Below are positions 11,040 through 23,449 of a stretch of 64,000 nt of DNA, in pieces. The notes below the pieces were generated by a model that ran no database searches, was not told the DNA's origin, and saw only the letters and a list, made by a program, of their open reading frames with translations. Where the stretch lies: the NCBI GenBank assembly GCA_025617745.1, contig CM046864.1:62001-126000 (forward strand). Reading direction: 5' to 3'. Source of the DNA: Heliocidaris erythrogramma. Taxonomy: Eukaryota; Echinodermata; Echinoidea; Camarodonta; Echinometridae. Positions within the stretch are counted from its first letter, which is position 1. Every line of letters begins with the position of its first letter. Both the position numbers and the translations under genes were made by a program.

Positions 11040-11850
11040 GTTTGGAAACTCAGAGATGAAAGAAAAAGTGGGGGTGGGGGTAGGGAGTACAGTGTTTTTG
11101 TGTCTGGGAGAGAAAGAGAGACAGATAGAATAGTAGAAATAAGGATATAGATAAAGAAAAGAGGGGAGAGAGCTAGAGGATGAGATACATGTAGATCTTT
11201 GAGAACACTAGAGACAGAGGGAAGACAGAAGGTAGATAGTGTGTGAGAGCTTAAGAGAGTAGTAGAGAGAAAGAAGGAGAGGAATACAAGAAAAGAGAGA
11301 GCGAATGAGGTAGATATTAGAGAAGAGTAGAGAGAGACAGGGCGATAGATCAGTAAGAGCGAAAGGAAGAAACATATTTTTTTAAAGGGTGAACATGTGA
11401 TTCTTATTATTTCTCTGGGGGGCCCGTTTCACGAAACCGTCAAGTCTAAGTCTGTGGACATCCCATAGAAATGCGTGTTGATTTTACAACAAACGTTTCT
11501 ATGTATTATCCAAGAAGACTAATGATGGCTCTGTGAAAGGAGCCCCTGGGCTCTTTTCTTCTCACTCAATCTGCATCCTCTCTTTATCTATACATCTCCT
11601 CATTCTTTCTCTCTCTCTCTCACTCCTGCCTTCCCTTTTTCTCTACCTCTTTCTCATTGATACTCTCCCTCGTTCCTTTGCTCTCTTCATTTTTCCTGCC
11701 TCCTGATCTGTCAATCATTAAATCTCTTTATCGTCCTCGCCCCCTCCCCATCTCTCTTTCTTTCTCCTGATCGGACAATATACCCCTCACTCCCTCGTCT
11801 CTCTTTCTCTCCTCTTTCTTGTGATCTATCAATCATTCAATAAATCTCTT
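11040..11850. repeat. Purine-rich then pyrimidine-rich low-complexity pair around an imperfect inverted repeat
   Basis: A GA-rich block (about 11095-11375) and a CT-rich block (about 11565-11850) bracket a diverged ~140-base inverted repeat (11413-11552, outer words GGGGCCCGTTTCAC and GTGAAAGGAGCCCC). The purine and pyrimidine blocks are roughly complementary, so the whole region could fold or form triplex-type DNA. The open frames in it come from strand skew. Confidence 0.6.
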
Positions 11851-11974
11851 TTCAACTGTGAACATGCAAATAAACGATGAAACAACTCGTCCTTTTCTTA
11901 TTCATCTCTATTCTATTCTTCAGGAACAAGTCATCTTCATGTCGATGAACAATCTGCAAATTTGCGATTAACGG

Positions 11975-12048
11975 TTCACTGTAAAGAAAGTATACAAAGC
12001 ATTGTAAACAAAATTAAATGCATGTAAACCTGTTTACTTTACAGTGAA
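11975..12048. repeat. Short hairpin element
   Basis: TTCACTGTAAAG at 11975-11986 pairs with CTTTACAGTGAA at 12037-12048. The loop contains a second GTAAAC/GTTTAC pair. Likely a very short MITE; the same sequence is in copy B near 21327-21400. Confidence 0.6.
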
Positions 12049-12299
12049 TCTTCAAATAGTCTTGATATCATGTGATCTTGATATGACAAAATAAACCCCC
12101 AAAAGAATTTAACCATCCAGCTCTACAATGTATGCATTTATGTCTCTGCTTATTATATTCTGCGCTTGGAATGAGCCTCTCATGCACTGCAATTAACAGA
12201 TATGACATCTTATTGCCCCTTTAAATGAACAATTTGCAAAGTAGTCTATGCGAGTCCAGCCCCTATGAGAACTGACATCAATAATATTCCCTCAGAACA

Positions 12300-12517
12300 G
12301 GGATGGTATTCTGAGATTTATTTTATCTTGATTTTAGTGAAAAGATTTTGTCATAACATATTTCAAATTGCAAAATTTCATTGGTGTTTGCACAGATGAA
12401 TTCCGCGTACGCAGTCACTTTTGCACATGCATTAACCATATAAGCGTTCATTTTATTATGACAATTCAAATTATTTCACTAAAATCAAGATTAAATAAAT
12501 CTCAGAATACCACCCCT
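12300..12517. mobile_element. MITE, about 218 bp
   Basis: Arms of about 46 bases (12300-12346 and 12472-12517) are near-perfect reverse complements, sharing GGTATTCTGAGATTTATTT and ATCTTGATTTTAGTGAAA. The interior is non-coding. A typical non-autonomous inverted-repeat element; its family is not identified. Confidence 0.8.
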
Positions 12518-12758
12518 CTTTTAGCTCTTGTAAGTTACTAAAAACATAAGCTAATGCTTATTTACATGATGCTTGTTTACATGAATAAACCCTTTATGCA
12601 CGACACATACTGCGTTGCAATTGCAACCACTCCTATTCAATGGCTGAGGTCATGTACACTTATTATACACAAACATGTATCCTGTGCGTAAGCACAACTA
12701 TTTTGACGGGCTTTAACAACATAAAAAATTTGAAAAATGTACACAATGAAATCGTAGA

Positions 12759-12933
12759 CCTGGGGATGTTTCATAAAGCTGTTCGTAAGTTACGCACAAA
12801 TTTTATGCACGACTGGTGATGAGTTCTTGTGCTAAATGATTGAGAATCTGGTTAGTGTAGCACCCAAGAACATGTTCCAGTCGTTCGTAAAGTCATTCGT
12901 AACTTTACGAACAGCTTTATGAAACACCCCAGG
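12759..12933. mobile_element. MITE, about 175 bp
   Basis: Ends CCTGGGGATGTTTCATAAAG and CTTTATGAAACACCCCAGG are reverse complements, continuing inward through CTGTTCGTAA. A second internal pairing involves GTTCTTG/CAAGAAC. The compact hairpin form marks a MITE. Confidence 0.85.
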
Positions 12934-13137
12934 CCACTTTAACGATAAACAATCATTCCACGTTTACGTTTTGTCAAACTCATTAACTATTTGCCCCTTC
13001 TGGAGAACTTTCCAAACGAATCTTGATAACGATCAAAGGCCATGTTTACTTTCACATGGTATCTGCTCCTGAATTTCCCCTTTCGCTGTAGGTGGTGCTT
13101 CAGATATAATCTACACCCACCGTTTTTCACTTTTTGC

Positions 13138-13275
13138 CTGAATGTACAGGATTTTGTAGTCGAGTGGTTCCGCCACGTGGGTCTCATTTTGTGCTATGTC
13201 GGATGAGTTCGATTCCCACGATGTTCCGGATATCAATTAAGAACTTTCATTGGTGGCGACAGCATGAAACGAGAC
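13138..13275 (+). repeat. tRNA-derived SINE-like sequence
   Basis: An A-box-like TAGTCGAGTGG (13157-13167) and a B-box-like GAGTTCGATTCCC (13205-13217) have tRNA-like spacing. They are followed by the same GAACTTTCATTGGTGGCGACAG tail seen at 10620-10660. The sharing of head and tail between two sites supports a dispersed SINE-like family rather than isolated tRNA pseudogenes. Confidence 0.6.
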
Positions 13276-13554
13276 TAAATCTGCATACTCGCGAAAAATC
13301 TTTAAAAATGGCATTCATGTCCACCGAGTACCCACCACTCTTGGTCGTCTCCATCCGACGGCAAATTTTGGGTTAGGCCAGGGTTAGGATCCATCCATGG
13401 TATGTCTTGGGAAGGGGCGAAGGCAGTGTCAGCTGACCTATATATGTATACAAAACAAAAAAGCTTGGGATTATATGCAGGTCACATATGCCAAAGTTTC
13501 TTGATAACATGAAAGAAAAGCTTAGCAAACATAATGTCATGAATGTAAATCTTA

Positions 13555-16302
13555 ATTTTGAAGATGACTGATTAGTAATCAGGCCTAGTGATATATTATT
13601 ACAAAAAACAAAGGAAAATTACTCGGTGGTTTTGGTGACCGCAAATGATAATCTCGTCAGTCACATCAAAAGCTTGGTGCATTGAACGCATCGCATTTGG
13701 TGTATGTGCGGGTGCGTAGCTCTGACTTGAACCTGCATTTCATGCGCAAGTAGGCCTATCAAAATATGTTTTGCGTCACCGGGCCGGGGCATTTTGGCGT
13801 AGTGTTGCGTAGGAATGGCGCACAGTGGTGAAGTGTTGCGTAGGCTTGCATATAAACTGCGTTCTCTGGCTCTACGCAGGCAGTACGCCAAAAAATTAAG
13901 CATGTTCAATTTTTTGCGTACCTATTTTGCGTTCCTGGGTATAGACTTTCGTAGGGACAGCGTACGGTAGCGAAGTGTTGCGTAGTCGCTACACAACACT
14001 ACGTACATTAACTCCACACAGGTCCCGGTGTGAAAGCTAGTAGTAAACTAACAATACATGACACTATGACAGATGACTAAACTTAAACTTTAAAGTGAAA
14101 TTGAAACATCCAAATTGTTCTTTTCTCAGTCATGTTTCTAAATTCTAATCTTTGTGAATGTCTATTCTTCCATAATTCATATTCATTATATTTTCATGAT
14201 GTTATGAATTTCTTATACTATCACATTGTTTTTAATTATTAGACTCATTCTAAATCTAATGATTGAATAAAGTTTAGTTGAACTTGAATTGAAGTCCAAC
14301 GGAAGGCTGGTCCGGGCTGGTCGGGCCGGGCTGGGGGGCAGCGCCGTGACGCGCCGCTGCAGCAAACTAAGCGAAGCCAAAAGGCAAAAGTTCAGTCTTA
14401 ACTGGTGATATTATAGGCCCTACAGCTACGCTATTTCTTAGTTGGGTTGGATAATAATAAACTTAAATGTTTCTCAACTTACCTGCAGATGTAGGTTTTC
14501 CTCTATTTTTACTTGAAAATCCGGGAGAGACAACTGAATTTGAATCTAACTTTCCACGGACAATGAATAACAACAGTCAACAGTCAATACGTTCAAATAC
14601 CGTCGACGTCGTCGATGGATACCTGGCGATACCTGGAGACTAGGCCTATGCACAAACCCCAAGTAACCCTAACCCTAACCTATATTATCTGAATAGGCCT
14701 ATTGTGATTTATTTGATGACCGATTGGGAAAAACTGACTAACTGAATTGTAAATTAAAAATCACTGATGAGTCACGTTAATTTATGGACAATTGATTGGG
14801 ATTTGAAAAAAAACTAGCTACTTGCTCGTAGTTATATTTGTGCTGAAAGGGTTTGACATTTTGAAAAACCGGATTACATGAGCGCATGAATACACTGGTA
14901 GGGTTAGGGCGAGAAATCCAGGAAAATATTGCAAAAGCTGAAGTTAGCCGTATGAGATTTTAAAAAAGTAATGTATCGCGATAGCCCAGAAAGCTGTATG
15001 TTAGCCTATTAGGGATATTTTGGAAGGGTGGATATCGCGATCGCAAGGAGGTTGCCGTTGGCAGTGGCTTACTTCAGACCGTGGGAATATTTTGTTTGTT
15101 ATTGTTCGAAGCGCCCTCTCCGTTGAATTTGGCCAATGCCGAATTTGGGATGAAAAATGAAGTTATTTTGTGGGATTTTGAGCAATAAATAGATGAATTT
15201 ACATGAATCCACTGGCAGAAAAGTGTTCTACAGTTATTTTTGGATTGAAATGAGGTTAAAATAGCTTATGGTTGAGATTAATTTTCTGTTTGTGATGATT
15301 TTTCCTGGACCCACTTTTGAGTCTAATACTGTAGAAAACCTATGGGGATTAGATCCGAGTTATATCTGTCGGAGCAAAAAAGGAGTGATTAGGGTTAGCT
15401 AATAATGGATATTTTGAATGAAAAGAGAAAGGAAAACAAGGTTGCATTATGATAATAATGAATTAAGGGTCAGAACTAAGGCAGTCCGCTGATCTAAAAG
15501 TGATTATTAAGGAAAATAGAGCAAGTTGAAAATAGGGTAAAAACGTGATTTTGGTGATTTTGCATAAATTTGAGGGAATTTTTTTTTTGAATAATTGCTT
15601 ATAATTAATTAACTACTGAATCAAATGTTGCCATATTTACAGGATATCTTTCCGATGATAAGATAAAGACATGTGGATTTTTTGAATTTTTTTGGCCTAT
15701 GTTTTCTTTATTTGATATTTTGATCTGATAGAAAAGAGATGATGGGATAGTGTCACGGGTTGGTTTACTGCATTTTTTTGAAGAAATGAACTCCATAACC
15801 CTGGAGGTCGGAATTAGGCTCTAAAAGTAGGTTGTTAAGGTGTTAGTCGTTAACCCATCAATCTAACAAAACCCTTGGAGTCCCGGGACATCTGGAACAT
15901 ACCAAACCAGCAAAGGTACCCAAGGGTCACTTTTTTTCATGTTTGATGCATTTTGAAAGAATTGCGTGAATGAAACTGAACCAACGACAGAATATAAATA
16001 TGGGGGGACGATAGCTTGAAGTTGGCCAAAAAGATTTCAAAAAGAGCAAGAAACAAAATATCTAATCAAAATGGTTTGGTGCAAAACCCAGGGTTGACCG
16101 TTTAGCACCTCAAAACTTACGTTTTGGTACCTCTGAGAGGTAAAAGGTTAATAAAAAGGAAATGACAAAATATTTTTGTTCCAAAAAAACCCTAATAATA
16201 TTTAACTATTTAGAAAGCTAACCCTCTGGCTAGAACCTTAACCACCTTATAATAAGCTAACCCTGGGCGTTTAAAAAAAAAAGTCAGGTCCCACAACCCT
16301 AA
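13555..16302. other. Unique spacer between the two segment copies
   Basis: The sequence at 13795-13995 repeats the word GTGTTGCGTAG several times, once inverted. The stretch 14038-14296 ends in TTGAATAAAGTTTAGTTGAACTTGAATTGAAG, split here as an AATAAA signal plus a TTGAA-type tail, and resembles the 3' end of a non-LTR retrotransposon. Scraps of telomere-like sequence occur at about 14664-14680 (C-rich strand), 14898 and 15388. Nothing else is recognisable. Confidence 0.45.
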
Positions 16303-16442
16303 TTAGGGTTAGGGTTAGGGTTAGGGTTAGGGTTAGGGTTAGGGTTAGGGTTAGGGTTAGGGTTAGGGTTAGGGTTAGGGTTAGGGTTAGGGTTAGGGTT
16401 AGGGTTAGGGTTAGGGTTAGGGTTGTTAGGGTTAGGGTTAGG
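16303..16442 (+). repeat. Second interstitial telomeric array (TTAGGG)n
   Basis: About 140 bases of nearly perfect TTAGGG units. It starts from an inverted junction, AACCCTAATTAGGGTT near 16295-16310, where a C-strand unit meets a G-strand unit. It heads segment copy B exactly as the longer array heads copy A. Confidence 0.95.
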
Positions 16443-16745
16443 TTGTGTACCTTTGGGCACCCCAAAATTAACTATGGGTACCCGAACATTAACCTCATGT
16501 ACCCGAAAATATACTGGTTCCCCGAAAATTAACTATGGTTCCCCCAATATTAACTATGGTACCTGACAATTAACCTTGGGTACCCGAAAATTAACTATGG
16601 GTACCCGAGCAATTAACCTTGGGTACCCGAAAATTAACCTTGGGTACCCGACGGTTAACTATGGGTACCCGAAAATTAACGCTGGGTACCTGGAAATTAA
16701 CGTTTGCACCCGAGAACTTACCTTTTGGTACCCGAATCTGCATCT
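16443..16745 (+). repeat. GGTACC-rich minisatellite, copy B
   Basis: Near-identical to the minisatellite at 7095-7400 and in the same position directly after the telomeric array. Confidence 0.85.
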
Positions 16746-17187
16746 TATGTTTGAAATTTTTCATTTTCTCAATTAGGCCTTGGCAGTCGTAATAAACTGG
16801 TAAGATATGATCAATAACTATTATTCTATCACTACAGAGGAACTTGGGGATTATCTTTGTTTTTTAAAGAAATAAGAGTGATTTAATGATGGAATGTTTT
16901 CTCGTCTGAAAATTTTCGATTTTTGACGTTTTTGGAGTAGTTTTGCCTGACTTAAACCACCTTTTATCTTCAAATATATCGCGTTTCTTCCTTTGGTTTG
17001 GCCAGGGTTAGTTTTAGAATTTAATAGTCTTCCTATTTCTGCTTTTCATTATCAATAATATGCTTTTATCAAAAAGTTATCTGCCATTATGTAAAGTAAT
17101 GACAAAATTCAACTCAAAAAGTTTCGTTTTTCTGACGGAGACCGTTAGCTCAGACAAGACCGGACCTACTTTGGTATTGCCAGCTCC

Positions 17188-18030
17188 TTGACCATAGACT
17201 CGTTATTGTCAGGCCGGCAGACCCGGCGTACAGACGGCCACGGTACGTATGAAATAGCTGTATGACGTGTGTTGGCTACTCTTTAAATACTAGAAATGCA
17301 TTTAGAATGACCCCCTTTATTTTGATAAATTCTGAGTTGTTAACACTGAAACTTTATGTATAGGTAGAGAAGGAACGTACAATATAGGACATGAATTTCC
17401 AGGCCAAGATCATTTCCACAAAAGTGACAAAATAAGCTCAAAGTTTGCTTATTACTGCATCTTTGACCATAGACTCGTCATTGTCAGGCCGGCAGACCCG
17501 GCGTACAGACGGGCCACGGTACGTGTGAAACAGCTGTATGACGTGTGTTGGCTACTCTTTAATACTAGTAGAAATGCATTTAGAATGACCCCCTTTATTT
17601 TGATAAATTCTTAGTTGTTAACACTGAAAGTTTATGTATAGGTAGAGAAGGAACGTACAATATAGGACATGAATTTTCAGGCCAAGATCATTTCCACAAA
17701 AGTGACAAAATAAGCTCAAAGTTTGCTTATTACTGCTTCTTTGACCATAGACTCGTCATTGTCAGACCGGCAGACCCGGCGTCCGGATCGGAAGGGCTAC
17801 GGTACGTATGGAACAGTTGTATGACGTGTGTGTTGGCTACTCTTTAATACTAGAAATGCATTTAGAATGACCCCCTTTCTTTTGATAAATTCTTAGTTGT
17901 TAACACTGAAAGTTTATGCATAAGTAGAGAAGGAATGTACAATATAGGACATGAATTTTCAGGCCAAAATCATTTCCACAAAAGTGACAAAATAAGCTCA
18001 AACTTTTGTTCATTACTGCGCAATGTTTGA
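17188..18030 (+). repeat. Three tandem ~277-bp units, copy B
   Basis: Same three units as at 7847-8680, beginning at TGACCATAGACTCG near 17188, 17463 and 17742. Single-base differences from copy A are scattered. Confidence 0.8.
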
Positions 18031-18150
18031 CTGTTCAGGTTAAAGTAGGTTTGTAAATTATGCAATAGATTCACCCCCTTTATTTTGATAAATTCTTTAT
18101 TGTTAACACTGAAAGTTTATGTACAGGTAGCTGTTTATCATTTTCCACAG

Positions 18151-19005
18151 AGAACATGAGCCTATTTCCTGCGTACGAGAGGTAAACGACTACAATTCAG
18201 CGTGCCGTGAACTCCACCACAGGACGGTCAAAGATTATGGTGGTAAGATACAATACATGTAGGTTTTTCATGTTAAATTTAAAATTAAGATATGTATTAA
18301 TGATTATGCTTATTTTTGCATGTCATATTCACAGAGCTGAGAACGTATAAGCCTATTTCCTGCGTACGAGAGGAAAACGACTACAATTCAGCGTGCCGTG
18401 AACTCCACCACAGGACGGTCAAAGATTATGGTGGTAAGATACAATACATGTAGGTTTTTCATGTTAAATTTAAAATTAAGATATGTATTAATGATTATGC
18501 TTATTTTTGCATGTCATATTCACAGAGAACGTAAGCCTATTTCCTGCGTACGAGAGGAAAACGACTACAATTCAGCGTGCCGTGAACTCCACCACAGGAC
18601 GGTCAAAGATTATGGTGGTAAGATACAATACATGTAGGTTTTTCATGTTAAATTTAAAATTAAGATATGTATTAATGATTATGCTTATTTTTTCATGTCA
18701 TTCACAGAGAACGTACGTAAGCCTATTTCCTGCGTACGAGAGCAAAACGACTACAATTCAGCGTGACGTGCACTCCACCAAAGGACGGTCAAAGATTATG
18801 GTGGTAAGATACAATACATGTAGGTTTTTCATGTTATATTTAAAATTAAGATATGTATTAATGATTATGCTTATTTTTGCATGTCATTCACAGAGAACGT
18901 AAGCCTATTTCCTGCGTACAAGAGGAAAACGACTACAATTCAGCGTGACGTGCACTCCACCAAAGGACGGTCAAAGATTATGGTGGTAAGATGCAATACA
19001 TGTAG
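18151..19005 (+). repeat. Five tandem ~184-bp exon-like units, copy B
   Basis: Units repeat at AGCCTATTTCCTGCG (18159, 18350, 18534, 18720, 18902). The acceptor-like CACAG and donor-like GGTAAGAT borders are kept in every unit. Extra bases around 18337-18350 shift one potential reading frame, so the splice-like signals are better preserved than any single frame. Confidence 0.55.
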
Positions 19006-21651
19006 GTTTTTCATGTTAATTTTAAAATTAAGATGTGTATTAATTAAAAAGGCTTTTGAATCATTGGAATAACAGTTGAATGTGTTGTTTATTGATTACG
19101 CTCATTTTTGTATGTGATGTACCATGAAGTGACGCAGATTTCTTGCGTATGCAGCGTGCCATGAAATCAACCAAAGGACTCTCAACGATTATAGGAATTC
19201 CCGCCAAATTGATATTTCAATTATCCTGCATGTGTATGTATAGATTCTCAATATACGTACGTGTGTAATGTGCAATAGTAAACCATAAGACATGACTTGT
19301 GTATGTATAGTAACTACAATGTATATACCAGTCCCACCTGTGTTAAATGGTGTACTGCAAAGCAATGGAAGAGTGTTTTCCGACTTGACCCATGATTTTT
19401 TAGGTTAATATTTGTCTTGAGTATCAATATTTAAAGCAAAAAATGATGCAAATTAGTTTTGTGGAGTTTATTACCCTGAATCTTTGCCGCATTTAGTGTA
19501 AAACATTATTACTCTTAGTGCAAAGCACCATACTGTATAAATGTTTAGCCTGCTGCTGTAGCTCTAGATGTTGAGGTGCCTGATGCCTGAACTCCGGGGG
19601 GAGGAAGCCAGCAGTAACTGCCTCAGTGAACTGCTGGATTTGAAAGTTTTCACTCATGGTAACAGTTTAATTGTTCATCTTCTAGGGGCATACTGCAGTT
19701 TATATTTGATTCTAACTTTATCTCAACATATTTGGGTAAGATGGTTGATATTTCCTTTGGAAATGAAACCCCAGAATATGAATTTGCATGTTTGGGGTTG
19801 ATATTTTTTACTAAAACCATTTCACATGACATATTCTGAAATCTGAACATCAAATGTCGGGAAGTCTGGACATGCATGCCTGAAACATGAGTTCCCTGAT
19901 CGCTTAAACGGTTGAAGTTTAATGCTACGTTGCATGGGTTCGAATCCCATGAAGTTCAAAATATCACCTCCGAACTTTCATTGGTGGCAACAGCATGAAA
20001 TGAGACCAAAGCGTTCTACGTGATCTAAAGTCGTAATGAATAATAGTTATCATAAGTACTTTTTATCATAATCATTATCATTTTATCATTATTATGATAG
20101 CACTATTGATGATAAAATGTTGGAAGGTGACAGTTCTTATTATTAATTTTGTTATCATGAGTATTATTAGCATCATTATTATAAATATATTTATATTATA
20201 ATTATGATCACCATTATTTTTATTATTATTAGCTGCTATCACTGCCAAATATATACCAGCCTAAGTATTCAGTGTTGTTTATCATGATGAATATATGTAA
20301 ATATTGTAAATAAATATTTGTAAATAAATAATCCTAAATGATATACACATTTTCTGTCCTTTAAGTGTACGTCTCATGACCGTAAGAGTTTGGAAACTCA
20401 GAGATGAAAGAAAAAGTGGGGGTGGGGGTAGGGAGTACAGTGTTTTGTGTCTGGAGAGAGAAAGAGAGACAGATAGAATAGTAGAAATAAGGATATAGAT
20501 AAAGAAAAGAGGGGGAGAGAGCTAGAGGATGAGATACATGTAGATCTTTGAGAACACTAGAGACAGAGGGGAAGACAGAAGGTAGATAGTGTGTGAGAGC
20601 TTAAGAGAGTAGTAGAGAGAAAGAAGGAGAGGAATACAAGAAAAGAGAGAGCGAATGAGGTAGATATTAGAGAAGAGTAGAGAGAGACAGGGCGATAGAT
20701 CAGTAAGAGCGAAAGGAAGAAACATATTTTTTTAAAGGGTGAACATGTGATTCTTATTATTTCTCTGGGGGGCCCGTTTCACGAAACCGTCAAGTCTAAG
20801 TCTGTGGACATCCCATAGAAATGCGTGTTGATTTTACAACAAACGTTTCTATGTATTATCCAAGAAGACTAATGATGGCTCTGTGAAAGGAGCCCCTGGG
20901 CTCTTTTCTTCTCACTCAATCTGCATCCTCTCTTTATCTATACATCTCCTCATTCTTTCTCTCTCTCTCTCACTCCTGCCTTCCCTTTTTCTCTACCTCT
21001 TTCTCATTGATACTCTCCCTCGTTCCTTTGCTCTCTTCATTTTTCCTGCCTCCTGATCTGTCAATCATTAAATCTCTTTATCGTCCTCGCCCCCCTCCCC
21101 ATCTCTCTTTCTTTCTCCTGATCGGACAATATACCCCTCACTCCCTCGTCTCTCTTTCTCTCCTCTTTCTTGTGATCTATCAATCATTCAATAAATCTCT
21201 TTTCAACTGTGAACATGCAAATAAACGATGAAACAACTCGTCCTTTTCTTATTCATCTCTATTCTATTCTTCAGGAACAAGTCATCTTCATGTCGATGAA
21301 CAATCTGCAAATTTGCGATTAACGGTTCACTGTAAAGAAAGTATACAAAGCATTGTAAACAAAATTAAATGCATGTAAACCTGTTTACTTTACAGTGAAT
21401 CTTCAAATAGTCTTGATATCATGTGATCTTGATATGACAAAATAAACCCCCAAAGAGAATTTAACCATCCAGCTCTACAATGTATGCATTTATGTCTCTG
21501 CTTATTATATTCTGCGCTTGGAATGAGCCTCTCATGCACTGCAATTAACAGATATGACATCTTATTGCCCCTTTAAATGAACAATTTGCAAAGTAGTCTA
21601 TGCGAGTCCAGCCCCTATGAGAACTGACATCAATAATATTCCCTCAGAACA

Positions 21652-21868
21652 GGGATGGTATTCTGAGATTTATTTTATCTTGATTTTAGTGAAAAGATTT
21701 TGTCATAACATATTTCAAATTGCAAAATTTCATTGGTGTTTGCACAGATGAATTCCGCGTACGCAGTCACTTTTGCACATGCATTAACCATATAAGCGTT
21801 CATTTTATTATGACAATTCAAATTATTTCACTAAAATCAAGATTAAATAAATCTCAGAATACCACCCC
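21652..21868. mobile_element. MITE, copy B of the 218-bp element
   Basis: Same inverted-repeat element as at 12300-12517, carried along in the segment duplication. Confidence 0.8.
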
Positions 21869-22110
21869 TCTTTTAGCTCTTGTAAGTTACTAAAAACATA
21901 AGCTAATGCTTATTTACATGATGCTTGTTTACATGAATAAACCCTTTATGCACGACACATACTGCGTTGCAATTGCAACCACTCCTATTCAATGGCTGAG
22001 GTCATGTACACTTATTATACACAAACATGTATCCTGTGCGTAAGCACAACTATTTTGACGGGCTTTAACAACATAAAAAATTTGAAAAATGTACACAATG
22101 AAATCGTAGA

Positions 22111-22284
22111 CCTGGGGATGTTTCATAAAGCTGTTCGTAAGTTACGCACAAATTTTATGCACGATGGTGATGAGTTCTTGTGCTAAATGATTGAGAATCT
22201 GGTTAGTGTAGCACCCAAGAACATGTTCCAGTCGTTCGTAAAGTCATTCGTAACTTTACGAACAGCTTTATGAAACACCCCAGG
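22111..22284. mobile_element. MITE, copy B of the 175-bp element
   Basis: Same element as at 12759-12933, with one base fewer; carried along in the segment duplication. Confidence 0.85.
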
Positions 22285-22489
22285 CCACTTTAACGATAAA
22301 CAATCATTCCACGTTTACGTTTTGTCAAACTCATTAACTATTTGCCCCTTCTGGAGAACTTTCCAAACGAATCTTGATAACGATCAAAGGCCATGTTTAC
22401 TTTCACATGGTATCTGCTCCTGAATTTCCCCTTTCGCTGTAGGTGGTGCTTCAGATATAATCTACACCCACCGTTTTTCACTTTTTGCC

Positions 22490-22625
22490 TGAATGTACAG
22501 GATTTTGTAGTCGAGTGGTTCCGCCACGTGGGTCTCATTTTGTGCTATGTCGGATGAGTTCGATTCCCACGATGTTCCGGATATCAATTAAGAACTTTCA
22601 TGGTGGCGCCACCAATGAAACGAGA
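22490..22625 (+). repeat. tRNA-derived SINE-like sequence, copy B
   Basis: Matches 13138-13275 with A-box-like (22508-22518) and B-box-like (22556-22568) words intact. The tail is altered near 22598-22618, where TGGTGGCGCCACCA makes a new perfect 14-base palindrome absent from copy A. Confidence 0.6.
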
Positions 22626-22904
22626 CTAAATCTGCATACTCGCGAAAAATCTTTAAAAATGGCATTCATGTCCACCGAGTACCCACCACTCTTGGTCGTC
22701 TCATCCGACGGCAAATTTTGGGTTAGGCCAGGGTTAGGATCCATCCATGGTATGTCTTGGGAAGGGGCGAAGGCAGTGTCAGCTGACCTATATATGTATA
22801 CAAAACAAAAAAGCTTGGGATTATATGCAGGTCACATATGCCAAAGTTTCTTGATAACATGAAAGAAAAGCTTAGCAAACATAATGTCATGAATGTAAAT
22901 CTTA

Positions 22905-23404
22905 NNNNNNNNNNNNNNNNNNNNNNNNNNNNNNNNNNNNNNNNNNNNNNNNNNNNNNNNNNNNNNNNNNNNNNNNNNNNNNNNNNNNNNNNNNNNNNNN
23001 NNNNNNNNNNNNNNNNNNNNNNNNNNNNNNNNNNNNNNNNNNNNNNNNNNNNNNNNNNNNNNNNNNNNNNNNNNNNNNNNNNNNNNNNNNNNNNNNNNNN
23101 NNNNNNNNNNNNNNNNNNNNNNNNNNNNNNNNNNNNNNNNNNNNNNNNNNNNNNNNNNNNNNNNNNNNNNNNNNNNNNNNNNNNNNNNNNNNNNNNNNNN
23201 NNNNNNNNNNNNNNNNNNNNNNNNNNNNNNNNNNNNNNNNNNNNNNNNNNNNNNNNNNNNNNNNNNNNNNNNNNNNNNNNNNNNNNNNNNNNNNNNNNNN
23301 NNNNNNNNNNNNNNNNNNNNNNNNNNNNNNNNNNNNNNNNNNNNNNNNNNNNNNNNNNNNNNNNNNNNNNNNNNNNNNNNNNNNNNNNNNNNNNNNNNNN
23401 NNNN
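22905..23404. other. Assembly gap (500 N)
   Basis: Exactly 500 unknown bases, a round number typical of a placeholder gap. The open frames reported across it on both strands are not real. Confidence 1.
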
Positions 23405-23449
23405 GAAGTAAGCAGAGAATAAATAAGTGGATAACGTACTTAAGACACT

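Larger units (their letters stand above)
7082..13554 (+). repeat. Segmental duplication, copy A (6.4 kb)
   Basis: This segment matches 16431-22904 in the same orientation and order, at an offset of about 9.34-9.35 kb. Differences seen by eye are scattered single bases and short indels; I did not compute an identity. Both copies start from a TTAGGG array. Copy A continues into unique sequence after 13554, whereas copy B is cut by an assembly gap, so the true right boundary is unknown. Either a recent duplication of subtelomere-like DNA or two haplotypes wrongly placed in series would explain it. Confidence 0.9.
16431..22904 (+). repeat. Segmental duplication, copy B, cut by the gap
   Basis: Direct repeat of 7082-13554 with the same internal order: 277-bp units from about 17188, 184-bp units from about 18151, SINE-like copies near 19890-20010 and 22490-22625, and MITEs at about 21652-21868 and 22111-22284. 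It stops at the first N of the assembly gap, within a few bases of where copy A was matched. Small differences include a 7-base expansion in the second 184-bp unit (near 18337) and a local palindromic change near 22598-22618. Confidence 0.9.

Noticed and set aside
13134-13376. 80-codon frame, longer in copy B (22485-22862)
   Set aside because: It overlaps the SINE-like sequence, and its length differs between copies because of indels, so coding is unlikely.
16271-16465. Minus-strand LTLTLT-type protein
   Set aside because: It is the translation of the telomeric repeat.
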